DNA of 38,371 nt. It comes from Spirochaetota bacterium. Lineage in GTDB: Bacteria > Spirochaetota > UBA4802 > JAFGDQ01. The notes under the pieces are model-generated. The model was given only the letters and a program-made list of their open reading frames with translations. It searched no databases and was not told the origin of the DNA. The translations under genes were made by a program, and so were the position numbers. The stretch lies in NCBI GenBank assembly GCA_016934735.1, contig JAFGSG010000015.1, forward strand, positions 1 through 38,371. The letters run 5' to 3'. This document shows, in pieces, positions 1-9,148 of this stretch; position 1 is the first letter of the stretch, and each line of letters begins with the position of its first letter.

Positions 1-48
1 ATTGTTTACTCAAATAAAAAACCTGATTTTTACCTTAATTAGTTCCCA

Positions 49-85
49 ATGGTTACATCAATATTTAATTATTAGAGGTAACCAT
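49..85. repeat. Inverted repeat downstream of gspM
   Basis: ATGGTTAC (49-56) and GTAACCAT (78-85) are perfect 8-base inverted arms around a 21-base AT-rich loop, about 70 bases beyond the gspM stop codon. There is no GC-rich stem or T-run, so it is not a classical intrinsic terminator. It could be an operator for a gene to the left of the window or a weak 3' end structure of the secretion operon. The rest of 1-152 shows nothing I recognise. Confidence 0.35.
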
Positions 86-152
86 AATTAATTACTGCAT
101 TATAAATCAGCTTGTATTCGGGGCTTTTGAAATTTTACATCAGCCGGATAAA

Positions 153-671
153 TTATTTTGAAATATAATTATCAATTTTTAAATTTATATCATAAGTATT
201 AGTGCCCTTCAGCGCAGGGGTGATTTTTAGATAATTGACTTTTAATAAATTGTCAGAATTTTCAATTTCATAGAGGAATTTTAAAAAATTTTGAATTGCG
301 ACTCCTTCTATTCTAATATCTGTCGTTATCCGGGTATATTTATTCTGGATGCTGGATTGGCTTCCTCTTGTATAAGCAATATTTTTGGATATACCCGTAC
401 TGTTTGCCCATTGTTCTATCATTGATGTTGTATTTTCATTTTTTTTACTCAGCATAGAGCTGTATTTCTCATTTTTCTGCTGTATTTCTCTGTACTGTTT
501 ATAAATATTTTCAAGTTTATTTAAATCATCGATATTCTTTTCTACTCCATCTTCTGCGCTGCCTGAAAGCCCTATAATCGGCAGGGCAATAAGATAGTAG
601 ACTATAAGTCCTGCTAAACAGACCACAAGTATTTTTAGTAATAATTTTTCTCTTTGTGTTAATGTTATCAT
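153..671 (-). CDS. gspM: Type II secretion system protein GspM (PilO-like)
   Basis: 172 residues. A short cytoplasmic N-terminus (MITLTQREKLLLK) is followed by one membrane helix (about residues 14-35), a periplasmic coiled-coil stretch (about 40-80), and a small ferredoxin-like alpha/beta domain to the end. This is the GspM/PilO architecture. In the family, GspM binds GspL and couples the ATPase to the pseudopilus in the inner membrane. It is the last gene of the operon and overlaps the end of gspL by 4 bases (ATGA), so it is translationally coupled. Sequence conservation in GspM is always low; the call rests on topology, size and position. Confidence 0.85.
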   Translation of the reverse strand: MITLTQREKLLLKILVVCLAGLIVYYLIALPIIGLSGSAEDGVEKNIDDLNKLENIYKQYREIQQKNEKYSSMLSKKNENTTSMIEQWANSTGISKNIAYTRGSQSSIQNKYTRITTDIRIEGVAIQNFLKFLYEIENSDNLLKVNYLKITPALKGTNTYDINLKIDNYISK

Positions 672-2293
672 TTGCTTTTTTCTGCCGTCTTTCCTGTGGT
701 TTTGAGCTTTATTGTCATGGCAAAAAGAACATCGTTTCCCTTCTTAAGATTGGTGTTCACGGCAACACTGTCGAATTTTTTTGATTCGGTTAGTTTGTTT
801 TTAAACTCGTCAATTTTAATGCTCGATCCTATTTTTGCATCAAGTCTTAAAACACTTTCATTTATTACCAGATTTCTCAATTCAAATGAATCATCTTTCG
901 GGAAAAAGGATAAAATGTCGTTTAAAACGTTCATAATATTTTCATCATAGTGTACCAGCGAATCAATAGTCTCGAATTCTTTTTTTTCGTCTTTTAACAG
1001 CTTCATTGCGTCGGAAACCGGATCATTGCTTTCTTTTCTGGCGTGAAAATATTTTTTATACCGTTCATTTAAAATTTCGATATATTGTCTATTGGTTTCG
1101 GATTTCATGTAAGATGTGACAATTAAATTAATTAAAAGAACAATCAGGGCCAGAAAAATAAAAGCGCCTGCCAGGTAGTATTGTTTTATCGATGAACCTG
1201 ATGATGCCGGGAGAAAATCGCCCTTTAAAAAAGAAATCGCTTCGGATTTTTTATTAAGATATGAGAGAATTATACCAAAAGCTATTTGGAACTGGCTTTT
1301 AATTTTTGATTCGGTATATTCTTCAAAAAACGGCAAAGAGATTACCGGCAGTTCGAGTTCACTGGAAATTATTGATCCTATTCCTGTAATATCTGATCCG
1401 CCTCCGGAAATTAAAATCCTGTTAAATGAAATATCCGTGTATTCGTTTAAAAAAGCTTTTTTACTAAGAATAATTTCTTCCAGCAGGGAAAAAATAATTT
1501 CCAGCGAATTATTGTAAATTCCATTTAATGTATTCTTTTTAATATTAAGTAGGCCTTGAAAATTTTTTTGCAGATTATTTTCAAAAGAAGTTAAATCAAT
1601 TTTAAATTCCTCGAATATTTTTACTGCCTGCACTCGGGATAGTCTGTATGTTGTGCATATTTTATTGTAGATTGAATTTATGCCTATGGCAATAGACCGT
1701 GTAAAAAGAAGATTTCCGTTATGAATAAAGTTTAAAATAGTTTTTTCATTTCCGATATCAAGCTGTATTACAGCTTCATCATTGATTTTGTTAAAGTATC
1801 TGTAACATTCGTAAACTGCCTGGGATTCAAGGCCCATGCTGACCGGGCTTATGCCGGAATTTTTTAAATAAGAAATCTGCTTTTCAACAGTTTCCTTCTT
1901 GGCTGCTGCTAAAAGAACCTCTCCTGAGTCTGGTTCCCGGCTTTTCAGCATTTGAAAGTCCATGACTGTTTCTTCAAGTTTGAACGGGATGGCATCCTCT
2001 GCTTCAAAAGCTATTACTTCAGATATTTTATCCCTATCATTAAAAGGGAATGTCATGTTCCTGATAACGGCATTTTGCATGGGCAGATTTGTCACTATTG
2101 TATAATTTTTCAGATTGTTTTCCTCTGTTATTCTGCCTAATGCCGCGAGTAAAGCTTCTTCTCGGCTTTCATTTTCCGGATCAATGTCTTCATAAATAAA
2201 GTTTTTAACCTTGAAATCCTGAAACCCGGTTTTCACTGTAATTACTTTTATGGATGATGATCCTATATCTATAGATGCAATATTTTCAAACAC
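668..2293 (-). CDS. gspL: Type II secretion protein GspL, PilM/PilN-like
   Basis: 541 residues, longer than the roughly 400 of proteobacterial GspL. Residues 1 to about 350 are an actin-like (PilM/FtsA fold) cytoplasmic domain: the phosphate-1 motif DIGSSSIK is intact near residues 9-16, a second one (QLDIGNEKT) lies mid-domain, and ISGGGSDITG forms the adenosine loop. A membrane helix follows (about 370-392), then a coiled coil and a periplasmic ferredoxin-like PilN-type domain. In the family, GspL recruits the ATPase GspE to the membrane through its cytoplasmic domain and pairs with GspM. The start is GTG at 2293, behind a GGAG about ten bases upstream. The stop overlaps gspM. The intact nucleotide-binding motifs make it look like a PilM+PilN fusion. 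Confidence 0.85.
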   Translation of the reverse strand: MFENIASIDIGSSSIKVITVKTGFQDFKVKNFIYEDIDPENESREEALLAALGRITEENNLKNYTIVTNLPMQNAVIRNMTFPFNDRDKISEVIAFEAEDAIPFKLEETVMDFQMLKSREPDSGEVLLAAAKKETVEKQISYLKNSGISPVSMGLESQAVYECYRYFNKINDEAVIQLDIGNEKTILNFIHNGNLLFTRSIAIGINSIYNKICTTYRLSRVQAVKIFEEFKIDLTSFENNLQKNFQGLLNIKKNTLNGIYNNSLEIIFSLLEEIILSKKAFLNEYTDISFNRILISGGGSDITGIGSIISSELELPVISLPFFEEYTESKIKSQFQIAFGIILSYLNKKSEAISFLKGDFLPASSGSSIKQYYLAGAFIFLALIVLLINLIVTSYMKSETNRQYIEILNERYKKYFHARKESNDPVSDAMKLLKDEKKEFETIDSLVHYDENIMNVLNDILSFFPKDDSFELRNLVINESVLRLDAKIGSSIKIDEFKNKLTESKKFDSVAVNTNLKKGNDVLFAMTIKLKTTGKTAEKSK

Positions 2294-2372
2294 CTTTTTG
2301 TATCTCCTGTTATTAGGTGACGCTTAAACAAGCTTGTAATGTTTTTCGGGACAACCTTATGACATCTGTTGG

Positions 2373-3581
2373 TTACTGTTCGCTCCAGTATAAAAATTTA
2401 TTTCCATCCCTGTAATAAATGCCTGTTATCTTTACGCTTGTTTTATTAAATTTTCCAATAGCTGTAATTTTAAATATATAAGATTTAACCGAAAGTATAT
2501 TTTTTTTCACAGTTTCATCATCTATCAAGTCTTTTATTTCATCAACATTTTTATATGGTGCTGTGTGCCTTCTGCTGATTAATTCGCGCACTGTATCATC
2601 GGTCATTTTATCTGTCAACGAAGATAAAATCCTGAAAGACGCGGTATTGATGTTTATTTTATTAAGATCGCTCGTAAAGTCTTTTCTTTCTCCGTTTACT
2701 CTGAAATAATCCGATAATCTTTTGCTTTTTTCCCTGGCGATATTGAATTTTTCCGGCTGCTCCTGGTTCTTTAATTTTTCTATAGCGCTCTCGGATGTAA
2801 TATCCTTGAGAAAACCAAGATCAATATTTATGTTTCCTTTATTATTATCAACAAGATCGGATTCCATTTCATAAGTCCTGTCCCCCATTCCGTAAAATAT
2901 TTCGGGAGTAATGTCCTTTATCATTAAAAGTTCGTCAATGCTGTCCAATGCCGCATTTTTCGCTCTATAAGGAGATTTAAGGTTAAGATAATAATCTGAT
3001 GACTCCGCTCCATATGGAGAACGTGAATCATCAATATCAACCCAGTCTAAAATTGCATCTGCGTGATCCATTGACAGGCCCATATTGATGAAAAAGCGTT
3101 GTGTCATTCCATAATATGGAGTTGAATCAACTATTTCATTTGCAAGCACGCTTAAGTTAATTTTAGAGTTTTCATCATCAATGGAAATTTTCAGCGAACC
3201 GTCTTCTAAAGGTAGTTCCGGAAAATTAAGTGCCCAGATATCTTTGTAGCAGTCTATATCTTTACTTACAGCTTGTTTGCCGAGGAATGAAGCGCTGAGA
3301 CCTAATTTATCAGCCTTGAGTATAACGGTTGACAGATTCATTCCGGCTTTCGCGATCATGGTTGCCTTTAATCTCTCATTGAATTTTCTTATGTAATTGA
3401 TATTGGTCTGCGCTGTTGTTAGAAATTCAGTGGACATTGTAACGAGCAGCGATATTACCAGAAGCACAACAATCAAAACATAACCTGAAGAATTTGTCAG
3501 GTATTTCAACAGACCGTTTTTGTAAAGGAATTGCTGCCTGTTTTTATAATTTCTTTTAATTTTGTTTGTAAAATTTCTCAT
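2373..3581 (-). CDS. gspK: Minor pseudopilin GspK
   Basis: 402 residues, typical for GspK, the largest minor pseudopilin and tip subunit. It has a charged leader, then the prepilin site G33/Y34 and a hydrophobic helix (YVLIVVLLVISLLV). Position +5 of the mature chain is Val38 rather than Glu, as is usual for GspK but not for the other pseudopilins. The rest contains helix-hairpin-helix-like SAM segments (for example DHADAILDWVDIDDSRSPYGAE and INTASFRILSSL near the C-terminus), which are a GspK hallmark. In known systems GspK caps the GspI-GspJ-GspK tip complex. It sits 109 bases after gspJ and 79 bases before gspL. Confidence 0.92.
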   Translation of the reverse strand: MRNFTNKIKRNYKNRQQFLYKNGLLKYLTNSSGYVLIVVLLVISLLVTMSTEFLTTAQTNINYIRKFNERLKATMIAKAGMNLSTVILKADKLGLSASFLGKQAVSKDIDCYKDIWALNFPELPLEDGSLKISIDDENSKINLSVLANEIVDSTPYYGMTQRFFINMGLSMDHADAILDWVDIDDSRSPYGAESSDYYLNLKSPYRAKNAALDSIDELLMIKDITPEIFYGMGDRTYEMESDLVDNNKGNINIDLGFLKDITSESAIEKLKNQEQPEKFNIAREKSKRLSDYFRVNGERKDFTSDLNKININTASFRILSSLTDKMTDDTVRELISRRHTAPYKNVDEIKDLIDDETVKKNILSVKSYIFKITAIGKFNKTSVKITGIYYRDGNKFLYWSEQ

Positions 3582-3690
3582 ATTATTGATGTATGTTTAT
3601 TCGCCAAACCGGATCAAATGGATAATCCCATAGCGGCTGAAAATTTACTTTTACAATTTTATTCAAAATGGCTGCTCTGCGCAATGTCAA

Positions 3691-4383
3691 TTATCTATCC
3701 ATATTTATTTTAGAGATTACAACAAACTCTTCTTCCTGAGAGTTGTAGTTCCTGATCTTTAAAGTAGTTTTAATAATTTTTGGAAAAGTGTTATTTTCTT
3801 TTGAGTCCCAGATGTTAGTCCAGTCGTTGCCTTTTCTGAATTCAAATCTTAGATCAACAACGTTTTCCAGCAGTACATCGTATTCACCGCCGGAGTCCGG
3901 TTCACTGTCGAAATGGCGCTCTTCCCTCCTTATAAGAAAATAAAGGTCGTGTATTTTGTCGTCTGGCTTTAACGAGTATCCGATTTCCTTAATGTCGCTT
4001 TTTGGATAAGGTCTTCCGGGATCGCTAAGAATAGAAAATTCTTTGTGGTCAACTGTTACAAAATCCAGCTTTCCTTTATAAGGAAATTCATAGTTGCTGT
4101 TCCCTGCTAAAGTTATATTTTTATTTTCCCTGTTGAAATATGCACATGATATATCTTTATCTATTCTCCCCAGGGTGAGATTAACGTTTTCATAAAAATC
4201 TGCTATACCGGTCACTTGGTGAACTGATTTTGTAAGCGAGCTGTGTGAGGTATACACCATCATGAGGATCAGTGATGAGACGGCAATGCCCACCAGTACC
4301 TCGAAAAGAGTGAAACCCGATGAATTGTGAAATATCGCGGTCTTTAATAATTTTATTTTTTTTATGAAATTATTAATTCTCAT
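3691..4383 (-). CDS. gspJ: Minor pseudopilin GspJ
   Basis: 230 residues. A positively charged leader ends at G23; the mature chain begins FTLFEVLVGIAV, with Glu at +5, a class III prepilin signal. A soluble C-terminal domain of about 180 residues follows. It is larger than GspI and H and lies between gspI and gspK, the standard position of GspJ. In the family it forms the pseudopilus tip with GspI and GspK. Maturation needs a prepilin peptidase not encoded in this window. Confidence 0.88.
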   Translation of the reverse strand: MRINNFIKKIKLLKTAIFHNSSGFTLFEVLVGIAVSSLILMMVYTSHSSLTKSVHQVTGIADFYENVNLTLGRIDKDISCAYFNRENKNITLAGNSNYEFPYKGKLDFVTVDHKEFSILSDPGRPYPKSDIKEIGYSLKPDDKIHDLYFLIRREERHFDSEPDSGGEYDVLLENVVDLRFEFRKGNDWTNIWDSKENNTFPKIIKTTLKIRNYNSQEEEFVVISKINMDR

Positions 4384-4410
4384 TTTACAAACCGGTTATT
4401 ATAACTATAT

Positions 4411-4836
4411 TTATTTTGAAGGATAAATATAGGATATTGAGTAAAACTTATCTCTTGCTTTTTCCTGCCATTTTACCGATATTTCGACTCTTTTAGCATC
4501 CAAAGGGCCGAACAATTCATGCTCGAAACGTTTCACCGTTCTGCTATAGGCAAATCCCGGATAGTCTTTAACCGGTTCATCTTTAATATCAGGGCCTCTC
4601 ATGTTATGCATTTCAAATTCATTTAATTGATTTTTCACTATTATCATTGCTCTTGTAAGGTTTTTATTTTCGGAAATAGCGATTATTCCGCTGGATACTG
4701 ATGATATGATGCCTATCAGCGAAATTGAAAGTATTGTGATCGCGATAAGTATTTCTATCAGCGCGAATCCGCGTGAGGGCCTTTGAATCAAATTGTATTG
4801 GTGTTTATAAGGTTTATAATTTTTTTCTGTTAACAT
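4411..4836 (-). CDS. gspI: Minor pseudopilin GspI
   Basis: 141 residues. The leader is 23 residues, then G/FALIEILIAITILSIS with Glu at +5, and a short soluble domain with WQEKARDKFYSISYIYP at the C-terminus, close to the usual end of GspI. It nucleates the tip complex in studied systems. It is 27 bases from gspJ and 99 from gspH. No strong Shine-Dalgarno precedes the ATG at 4836; the start is chosen because it gives a complete leader. Confidence 0.87.
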   Translation of the reverse strand: MLTEKNYKPYKHQYNLIQRPSRGFALIEILIAITILSISLIGIISSVSSGIIAISENKNLTRAMIIVKNQLNEFEMHNMRGPDIKDEPVKDYPGFAYSRTVKRFEHELFGPLDAKRVEISVKWQEKARDKFYSISYIYPSK

Positions 4837-4935
4837 AGCTGTTGAAACTCAGTCATAAACAATAGTAACCAGCCGGATGTTCCGGAATGAATAATGTCTT
4901 GTAAAAAAATTATTGCAAAGCAGTTATAGAAAATG

Positions 4936-5520
4936 CTAGATTTCATTTTCCTGTTCTGAAAAATCAATATATCCGGGAAATATTTCCGGTTCCTTTCTCA
5001 TTTTGTAGATTCTGAGAGACCAGTTTTCTTCGTTATTGACTGATATATGCAGAATTACATTATCCGACTGACCCGCGGGGTAGAAGGGAATTAATACATT
5101 ACCCATTGTTATTTTTTCACCGGTTGAAAGCAGTATTGCTTCTATTTTAAAAGAATCCGAGAATTGTTTATATTGCAGAAGTTTGTTTTTATTATCTTCG
5201 TAATTGCCGTTTTCATTCCGCACCACTACAGAGACCCCGTTTTGTCTGGAAAAAATTTTTTCTTCAGTTTTATTAAAATCCATCGGCTCAAACAGATGCA
5301 GTAAAACAAAATTTAACCTGTCATTCACGAAAGAATCGTCAAATGTTTTGGCTATTATAGATGTAAGGATCAGAAAATTGCTTCTCTTGCTGTCGAAAAT
5401 ATTTGACATACGGGGCGCGACAATCAGCGACATAATAGATAGAATGGATATCACTATCAATAATTCTATTAATGTGAATCCATTGTTTGAAGAGAAAAAT
5501 TTTTTATAATAACGGATCAT
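4936..5520 (-). CDS. gspH: Minor pseudopilin GspH
   Basis: 194 residues. It has a 14-residue leader, then G/FTLIELLIVISILSIMSLI with Glu at +5, followed by a beta-rich soluble domain. Position after gspG and before gspI, together with size, points to GspH, which in the family links the tip complex to the GspG shaft. The paralogue assignment among minor pseudopilins is by gene order more than by sequence. An AGGC lies upstream of the ATG. Confidence 0.85.
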   Translation of the reverse strand: MIRYYKKFFSSNNGFTLIELLIVISILSIMSLIVAPRMSNIFDSKRSNFLILTSIIAKTFDDSFVNDRLNFVLLHLFEPMDFNKTEEKIFSRQNGVSVVVRNENGNYEDNKNKLLQYKQFSDSFKIEAILLSTGEKITMGNVLIPFYPAGQSDNVILHISVNNEENWSLRIYKMRKEPEIFPGYIDFSEQENEI

Positions 5521-5565
5521 AGTTATGCCTATGAATCAACTGTTAAGCAGATAAAAACAACAGCT

Positions 5566-6042
5566 TTATTCCCAGCTTTTAATATCCGCGTTTTTACCTT
5601 CGCCGCCTTCCTGACCGTCGGCTCCGTAGCTCATTATTTCATAGTCATTTCCGTGTTCTCCGGGAGAAACGTAAACATAAGGTCTTCCCCAGGGATCCAT
5701 CGGCATTTTCTGCATATATCCCCGTTCATTGTAATTGTTCGGGACCGGTTCAGTATCAGGTTTTTTTACAAGCGCATCAAGACCCTGTTCGCTTGAAGGG
5801 AATGTTCCATTATCCCCTTCGTATTGAGCAAGGGCAAGGTCAAATAAATGAATTTGCTGTTTTGCAGCCTGTATCCTGGCTTTTTGCGGGATTTCCATCA
5901 GCCGCGGTATGGCAACAATTCCGAGAATCGCGATTATAGTAATTGCAATAATCATTTCAATAAGCGTTACTCCGGCTTCCGATTTCATTTCCGTGAATAA
6001 TGCTTTTATTTTATTACAGATAATGTTGATCATGGTTTTCAT
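5566..6042 (-). CDS. gspG: Major pseudopilin GspG
   Basis: 158 residues. The prepilin site is G24/V25 followed by TLIEMIIAITIIAI, with Glu at +5; the mature chain starts with Val instead of the usual Phe. The conserved GspG body is clear: IPRLMEIPQKARIQAAKQQI, the tract around LAQYEGDNGTFPSSEQGL, MPMDPWGRPYVY, and the calcium-loop C-terminus with GADGQEGGEG and ADIKSW. GspG polymerises into the pseudopilus that pushes substrates through the secretin. A good AGGAG lies eight bases before the ATG. The 137-base gap to gspF may hold a separate promoter, which would suit the need for more GspG than other components. Confidence 0.96.
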   Translation of the reverse strand: MKTMINIICNKIKALFTEMKSEAGVTLIEMIIAITIIAILGIVAIPRLMEIPQKARIQAAKQQIHLFDLALAQYEGDNGTFPSSEQGLDALVKKPDTEPVPNNYNERGYMQKMPMDPWGRPYVYVSPGEHGNDYEIMSYGADGQEGGEGKNADIKSWE

Positions 6043-6123
6043 AATTCAGCTCCTTTTTTAAAAATTATTGTCTCCGAACAAGCAGGTTTTTAAATAATAA
6101 TTATTTCCGGGACGGGTTTGCAA

Positions 6124-6152
6124 TATATAAATATAATAAAAAGCACAGCCAA
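6124..6152 (-). promoter_or_regulatory. Possible internal promoter for gspG
   Basis: On the minus strand TTGGCT (6147-6152), a 17-base spacer and TATATA (6124-6129) match a sigma-70-type promoter at 4 of 6 positions in each box. It lies in the 137-base gap between gspF and gspG and would give a leader of about 75 bases. AT-rich sequence gives such matches by chance, so this is only a candidate. Confidence 0.25.
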
Positions 6153-6179
6153 TGACTATAATGAAAAACAGTTAAGTGC

Positions 6180-7433
6180 TCAGACCATCAGATTCATTTC
6201 GAATATAGGCAGCAGCACTGAAACAATTATTAATGCCATAACAACGCCCAGAAAAAGAATAATGACAGGTTCAATTAAACTTGTAAGTCCTGAGAGTGTC
6301 ATGTCCATTTCCGTTTCGTATACATTGCCGATTTTAATCAGCATAGCGTCCAACTGGTCACTTGATTCTCCGGCATTGATCATGCCTAATACTAATTTAG
6401 GAAGAAATTCCGATTTTGATAACGCGTTGGAAACCGATGACCCCTCCTTGACTTTTTTTGCGACTTCTTCGATTTGCTTTTCGATAATAATATTTCTTAC
6501 TATTTTTTTTACTATTTCAAAAGATTTTAAAATATCAACTCTATTATTTAAAAGAATTCCCATGTTTTGAGTAAAGTTGAGTATTATAATCTTTTTATAA
6601 AAAGTCCGTATTACCGGTAATTTGAGTTTTAATTCGTCCGCTTTTTTCTTTCCCTCAGGAGTTTTGATATACCGGTTTAACATGTATATTATAACTATAA
6701 TTGCAGTTATAAATGGCACAGTAAAGTATAAGTTTGTAAGCAGGCCGCTTACCCACAATACAATTTTTGTAGGCAGCGGAAGTTCCCTGCCCATATCTGC
6801 AAAAATCCTTGCTAATGCAGGAACAGCGCTTACCATTAGAAAAATAATGACAGCAAAAGCGAATAAACTCAGGAAGGCCGGGTAATACAAAGCGGACTGA
6901 ACTTTACTTTTAAGTACATTTTTTTTTTCCTGTAATTCCGCGAGACGTTCAATAACCTGATCAAGTGATCCCATATTCTCGCCAACTCTGACCATATTTA
7001 TATACATATCGGAGAACACATTGCTGTGTCTTGCCAGGCAATTGGAAAGGGACGATCCTTCTTCAAGCTTTTCTTTTATATCAACAATAATGCGTTTAAA
7101 ATGTTTATTTTCAATCTGATCTATAATGTCCGTCATTGCAACCAGGAGCGGCATGCCGGCATTAAGAAGCGTTGATAGCTGGCGGGAAAAAATGCCGATT
7201 TGTTTGGAGCTTAACTTTAAGCTGAAATATTCCTGGGCTTTTGTGAATAGTCTATTTATTGAGCCGTTTTTCGATGTTTCCTTATCTTTTGAGATCCCTT
7301 CATGTCTGGCAATACGGACAACGTAAAGTCCCTTGCTTTTCAGTTTTTGTTTTGCGGATAATTCCGAAGGAGCATCAATCAGATCAGATACCTTGCTTCC
7401 TTTCCTGGTTAATGCCTGATATTCGTATACCAT
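6180..7433 (-). CDS. gspF: Type II secretion platform protein GspF
   Basis: 417 residues, normal for GspF. The N-terminal MVYEYQALTRKG opening and the SAKQKLKSKGLYVVRI segment are family-typical. Two homologous T2SSF cytoplasmic helical domains follow (about residues 85-205 and 285-405; FSRQLSTLLNAGMPLLVAM and FTQNMGILLNNRVDILKSF are the equivalent first helices), with membrane helices near 175-200, 225-250 and at the C-terminus. The inner-membrane platform is thought to transmit the rotation or shuttling of GspE to pseudopilus growth. The start is one base after the gspE stop codon, implying translational coupling. Confidence 0.96.
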   Translation of the reverse strand: MVYEYQALTRKGSKVSDLIDAPSELSAKQKLKSKGLYVVRIARHEGISKDKETSKNGSINRLFTKAQEYFSLKLSSKQIGIFSRQLSTLLNAGMPLLVAMTDIIDQIENKHFKRIIVDIKEKLEEGSSLSNCLARHSNVFSDMYINMVRVGENMGSLDQVIERLAELQEKKNVLKSKVQSALYYPAFLSLFAFAVIIFLMVSAVPALARIFADMGRELPLPTKIVLWVSGLLTNLYFTVPFITAIIVIIYMLNRYIKTPEGKKKADELKLKLPVIRTFYKKIIILNFTQNMGILLNNRVDILKSFEIVKKIVRNIIIEKQIEEVAKKVKEGSSVSNALSKSEFLPKLVLGMINAGESSDQLDAMLIKIGNVYETEMDMTLSGLTSLIEPVIILFLGVVMALIIVSVLLPIFEMNLMV

Positions 7434-7434
7434 A

Positions 7435-9138
7435 TTAACTTACTCTTAAAACTTCTTCCAGTGTAGTTATACCGGCGATTGCTTTTTGTATGCCGTCTTT
7501 CAGAAGGGTGATCATTCCATTTCTTATCGCTATTTCCTTTATTGTAGACGCGTCTGAATGCGTCATCACAAGTTTTTTAATCTCATTATCAATGGGCAGA
7601 AGTTCGTAAATACCTGTCCTTCCCAAATACCCAGTATTGAGGCATTTGTCGCAGCCTTTTCCCTGCGCCAGTTTACCTCCTTTAAGATCAGCTTCTTTAA
7701 GCCCAAGGTCTTTAATCAGTTTCGGCGACGGTTTGTAAGATGTTTTACAATGCGGACAAATTGTCCTGACAAGCCGCTGGGCAAGGAAAGCGTTGAATGC
7801 CGACGCGATCAGGAACGGCTCTATGCCCATATCGATAAGCCTGGTGATCGAGCTTGCAGCGTCGTTCGTGTGTATTGTTGAGAACACCCTATGCCCTGTC
7901 AGTGCGGCCTGGACGGCAATGTCCGCTGTTTCAAAATCACGGATTTCCCCGATCATTACAATATCCGGGTCCTGGCGAAGGATCGCCCTTAACCCGTTTG
8001 CAAATGTCAGGTCGATTTTCGGCTTAACCTGCATCTGCCCGACTCCCGGGAGCTGATATTCAATAGGGTCCTCAACAGTTAATGTATTAACGTCTTTAGT
8101 GTTCAACTTTGAAAGCACGCTGTACAGAGTCGTGGTTTTACCGCTTCCGGTCGGGCCTGTAACCAGGATAATTCCATGCGTTTTTTTTATTAATGTTTCA
8201 AATAAATCTAAAGTAGCTTTCGAAAATCCAATGCCTTCAAGATCGAATCTCATGTCTGTTTTGTTTAGCAGACGGAGTACAACCCGCTCTCCAAAATATG
8301 TGGGGAACACAGAGACCCTTATATCAATATCCTTGCCCCCTATCTTGAGCTGAATCCTTCCGTCCTGGGGCAGCCTGTTTTCCGCAATATTCAGGTTCGC
8401 CATTATTTTTACCCGGGAGATAATGGCGTTCTGAAATCTTTTCGGAGGGGTCAGCACCTGGTAAAGGATGCCGTCTACCCTGTATCTTACTATCAGGTCT
8501 TTTTCGTACGGTTCAATGTGAATATCGCTTGCCCTGTCATTTACAGCTTCAGTCAAAACCGTATTTACAAGCCTTATGATCGGGGCCTCGTTGGCCATGT
8601 CCAGTATGTCTTCTGTTTCGGTGAATGTTGAGGACAGTATTTCGATGTCCTCGTATTCGAGATCTTCCATTGCTTCTTCGGTTGTATCGGCATTTAATAT
8701 ATCATAGTGATTTCTAATGATCCTGGATATCTCATCCTCTCTGGTTAACACAGTCTTAAAGGAGTGATCCGGAAATAACATTTTAAGATCATCGAAGGGA
8801 CGAATGTTCAGAGCGTCGGCGACAGCAATGTGAATGGTGTTTTTTGCGGATTTGAACGGAGCGATTTTATTTTTTTTTAAAAAATGCGCCGGCACTTTGG
8901 AGAATATATTTTCTGCGTCATCGAATTCGATTTTTTTTTGATAAGTAATACCGTGATGTTCAGCTAAACCTGACAGGATATCCTCTTCCGTGGCCAGGCC
9001 TTTTTTAATGAGAAGCTGTCCAAGGCGTGATGACGTTCCCTGCTGGGCAAGAAGGGCTTCCTGCAGCTCTTCGGGTTTTATCACTTTTTTTTCTATTAGG
9101 ATTTTGCCTATCGGCTTTTGAATTTTTCTCTGGGTCAT
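7435..9138 (-). CDS. gspE: Type II secretion ATPase GspE
   Basis: 567 residues. There is an N-terminal MshEN/T2SSE-N domain (about 1-160), then the secretion ATPase core with Walker A GPTGSGKTTT (near residue 326), an Asp box with ASDIHIEP, a Walker B region containing LRQDPDIVMIGEIRD, and a His box with TGHRVFSTIHTNDA. A four-cysteine zinc-binding module (CPHC and CDKC, about residues 463-500) separates the last helices and is the hallmark of GspE. The hexameric ATPase drives pseudopilus assembly and binds GspL. No clear Shine-Dalgarno precedes the ATG, which lies ten bases after gspD, so translation is probably coupled. Confidence 0.97.
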   Translation of the reverse strand: MTQRKIQKPIGKILIEKKVIKPEELQEALLAQQGTSSRLGQLLIKKGLATEEDILSGLAEHHGITYQKKIEFDDAENIFSKVPAHFLKKNKIAPFKSAKNTIHIAVADALNIRPFDDLKMLFPDHSFKTVLTREDEISRIIRNHYDILNADTTEEAMEDLEYEDIEILSSTFTETEDILDMANEAPIIRLVNTVLTEAVNDRASDIHIEPYEKDLIVRYRVDGILYQVLTPPKRFQNAIISRVKIMANLNIAENRLPQDGRIQLKIGGKDIDIRVSVFPTYFGERVVLRLLNKTDMRFDLEGIGFSKATLDLFETLIKKTHGIILVTGPTGSGKTTTLYSVLSKLNTKDVNTLTVEDPIEYQLPGVGQMQVKPKIDLTFANGLRAILRQDPDIVMIGEIRDFETADIAVQAALTGHRVFSTIHTNDAASSITRLIDMGIEPFLIASAFNAFLAQRLVRTICPHCKTSYKPSPKLIKDLGLKEADLKGGKLAQGKGCDKCLNTGYLGRTGIYELLPIDNEIKKLVMTHSDASTIKEIAIRNGMITLLKDGIQKAIAGITTLEEVLRVS

Positions 9139-9148
9139 AATAAATATT

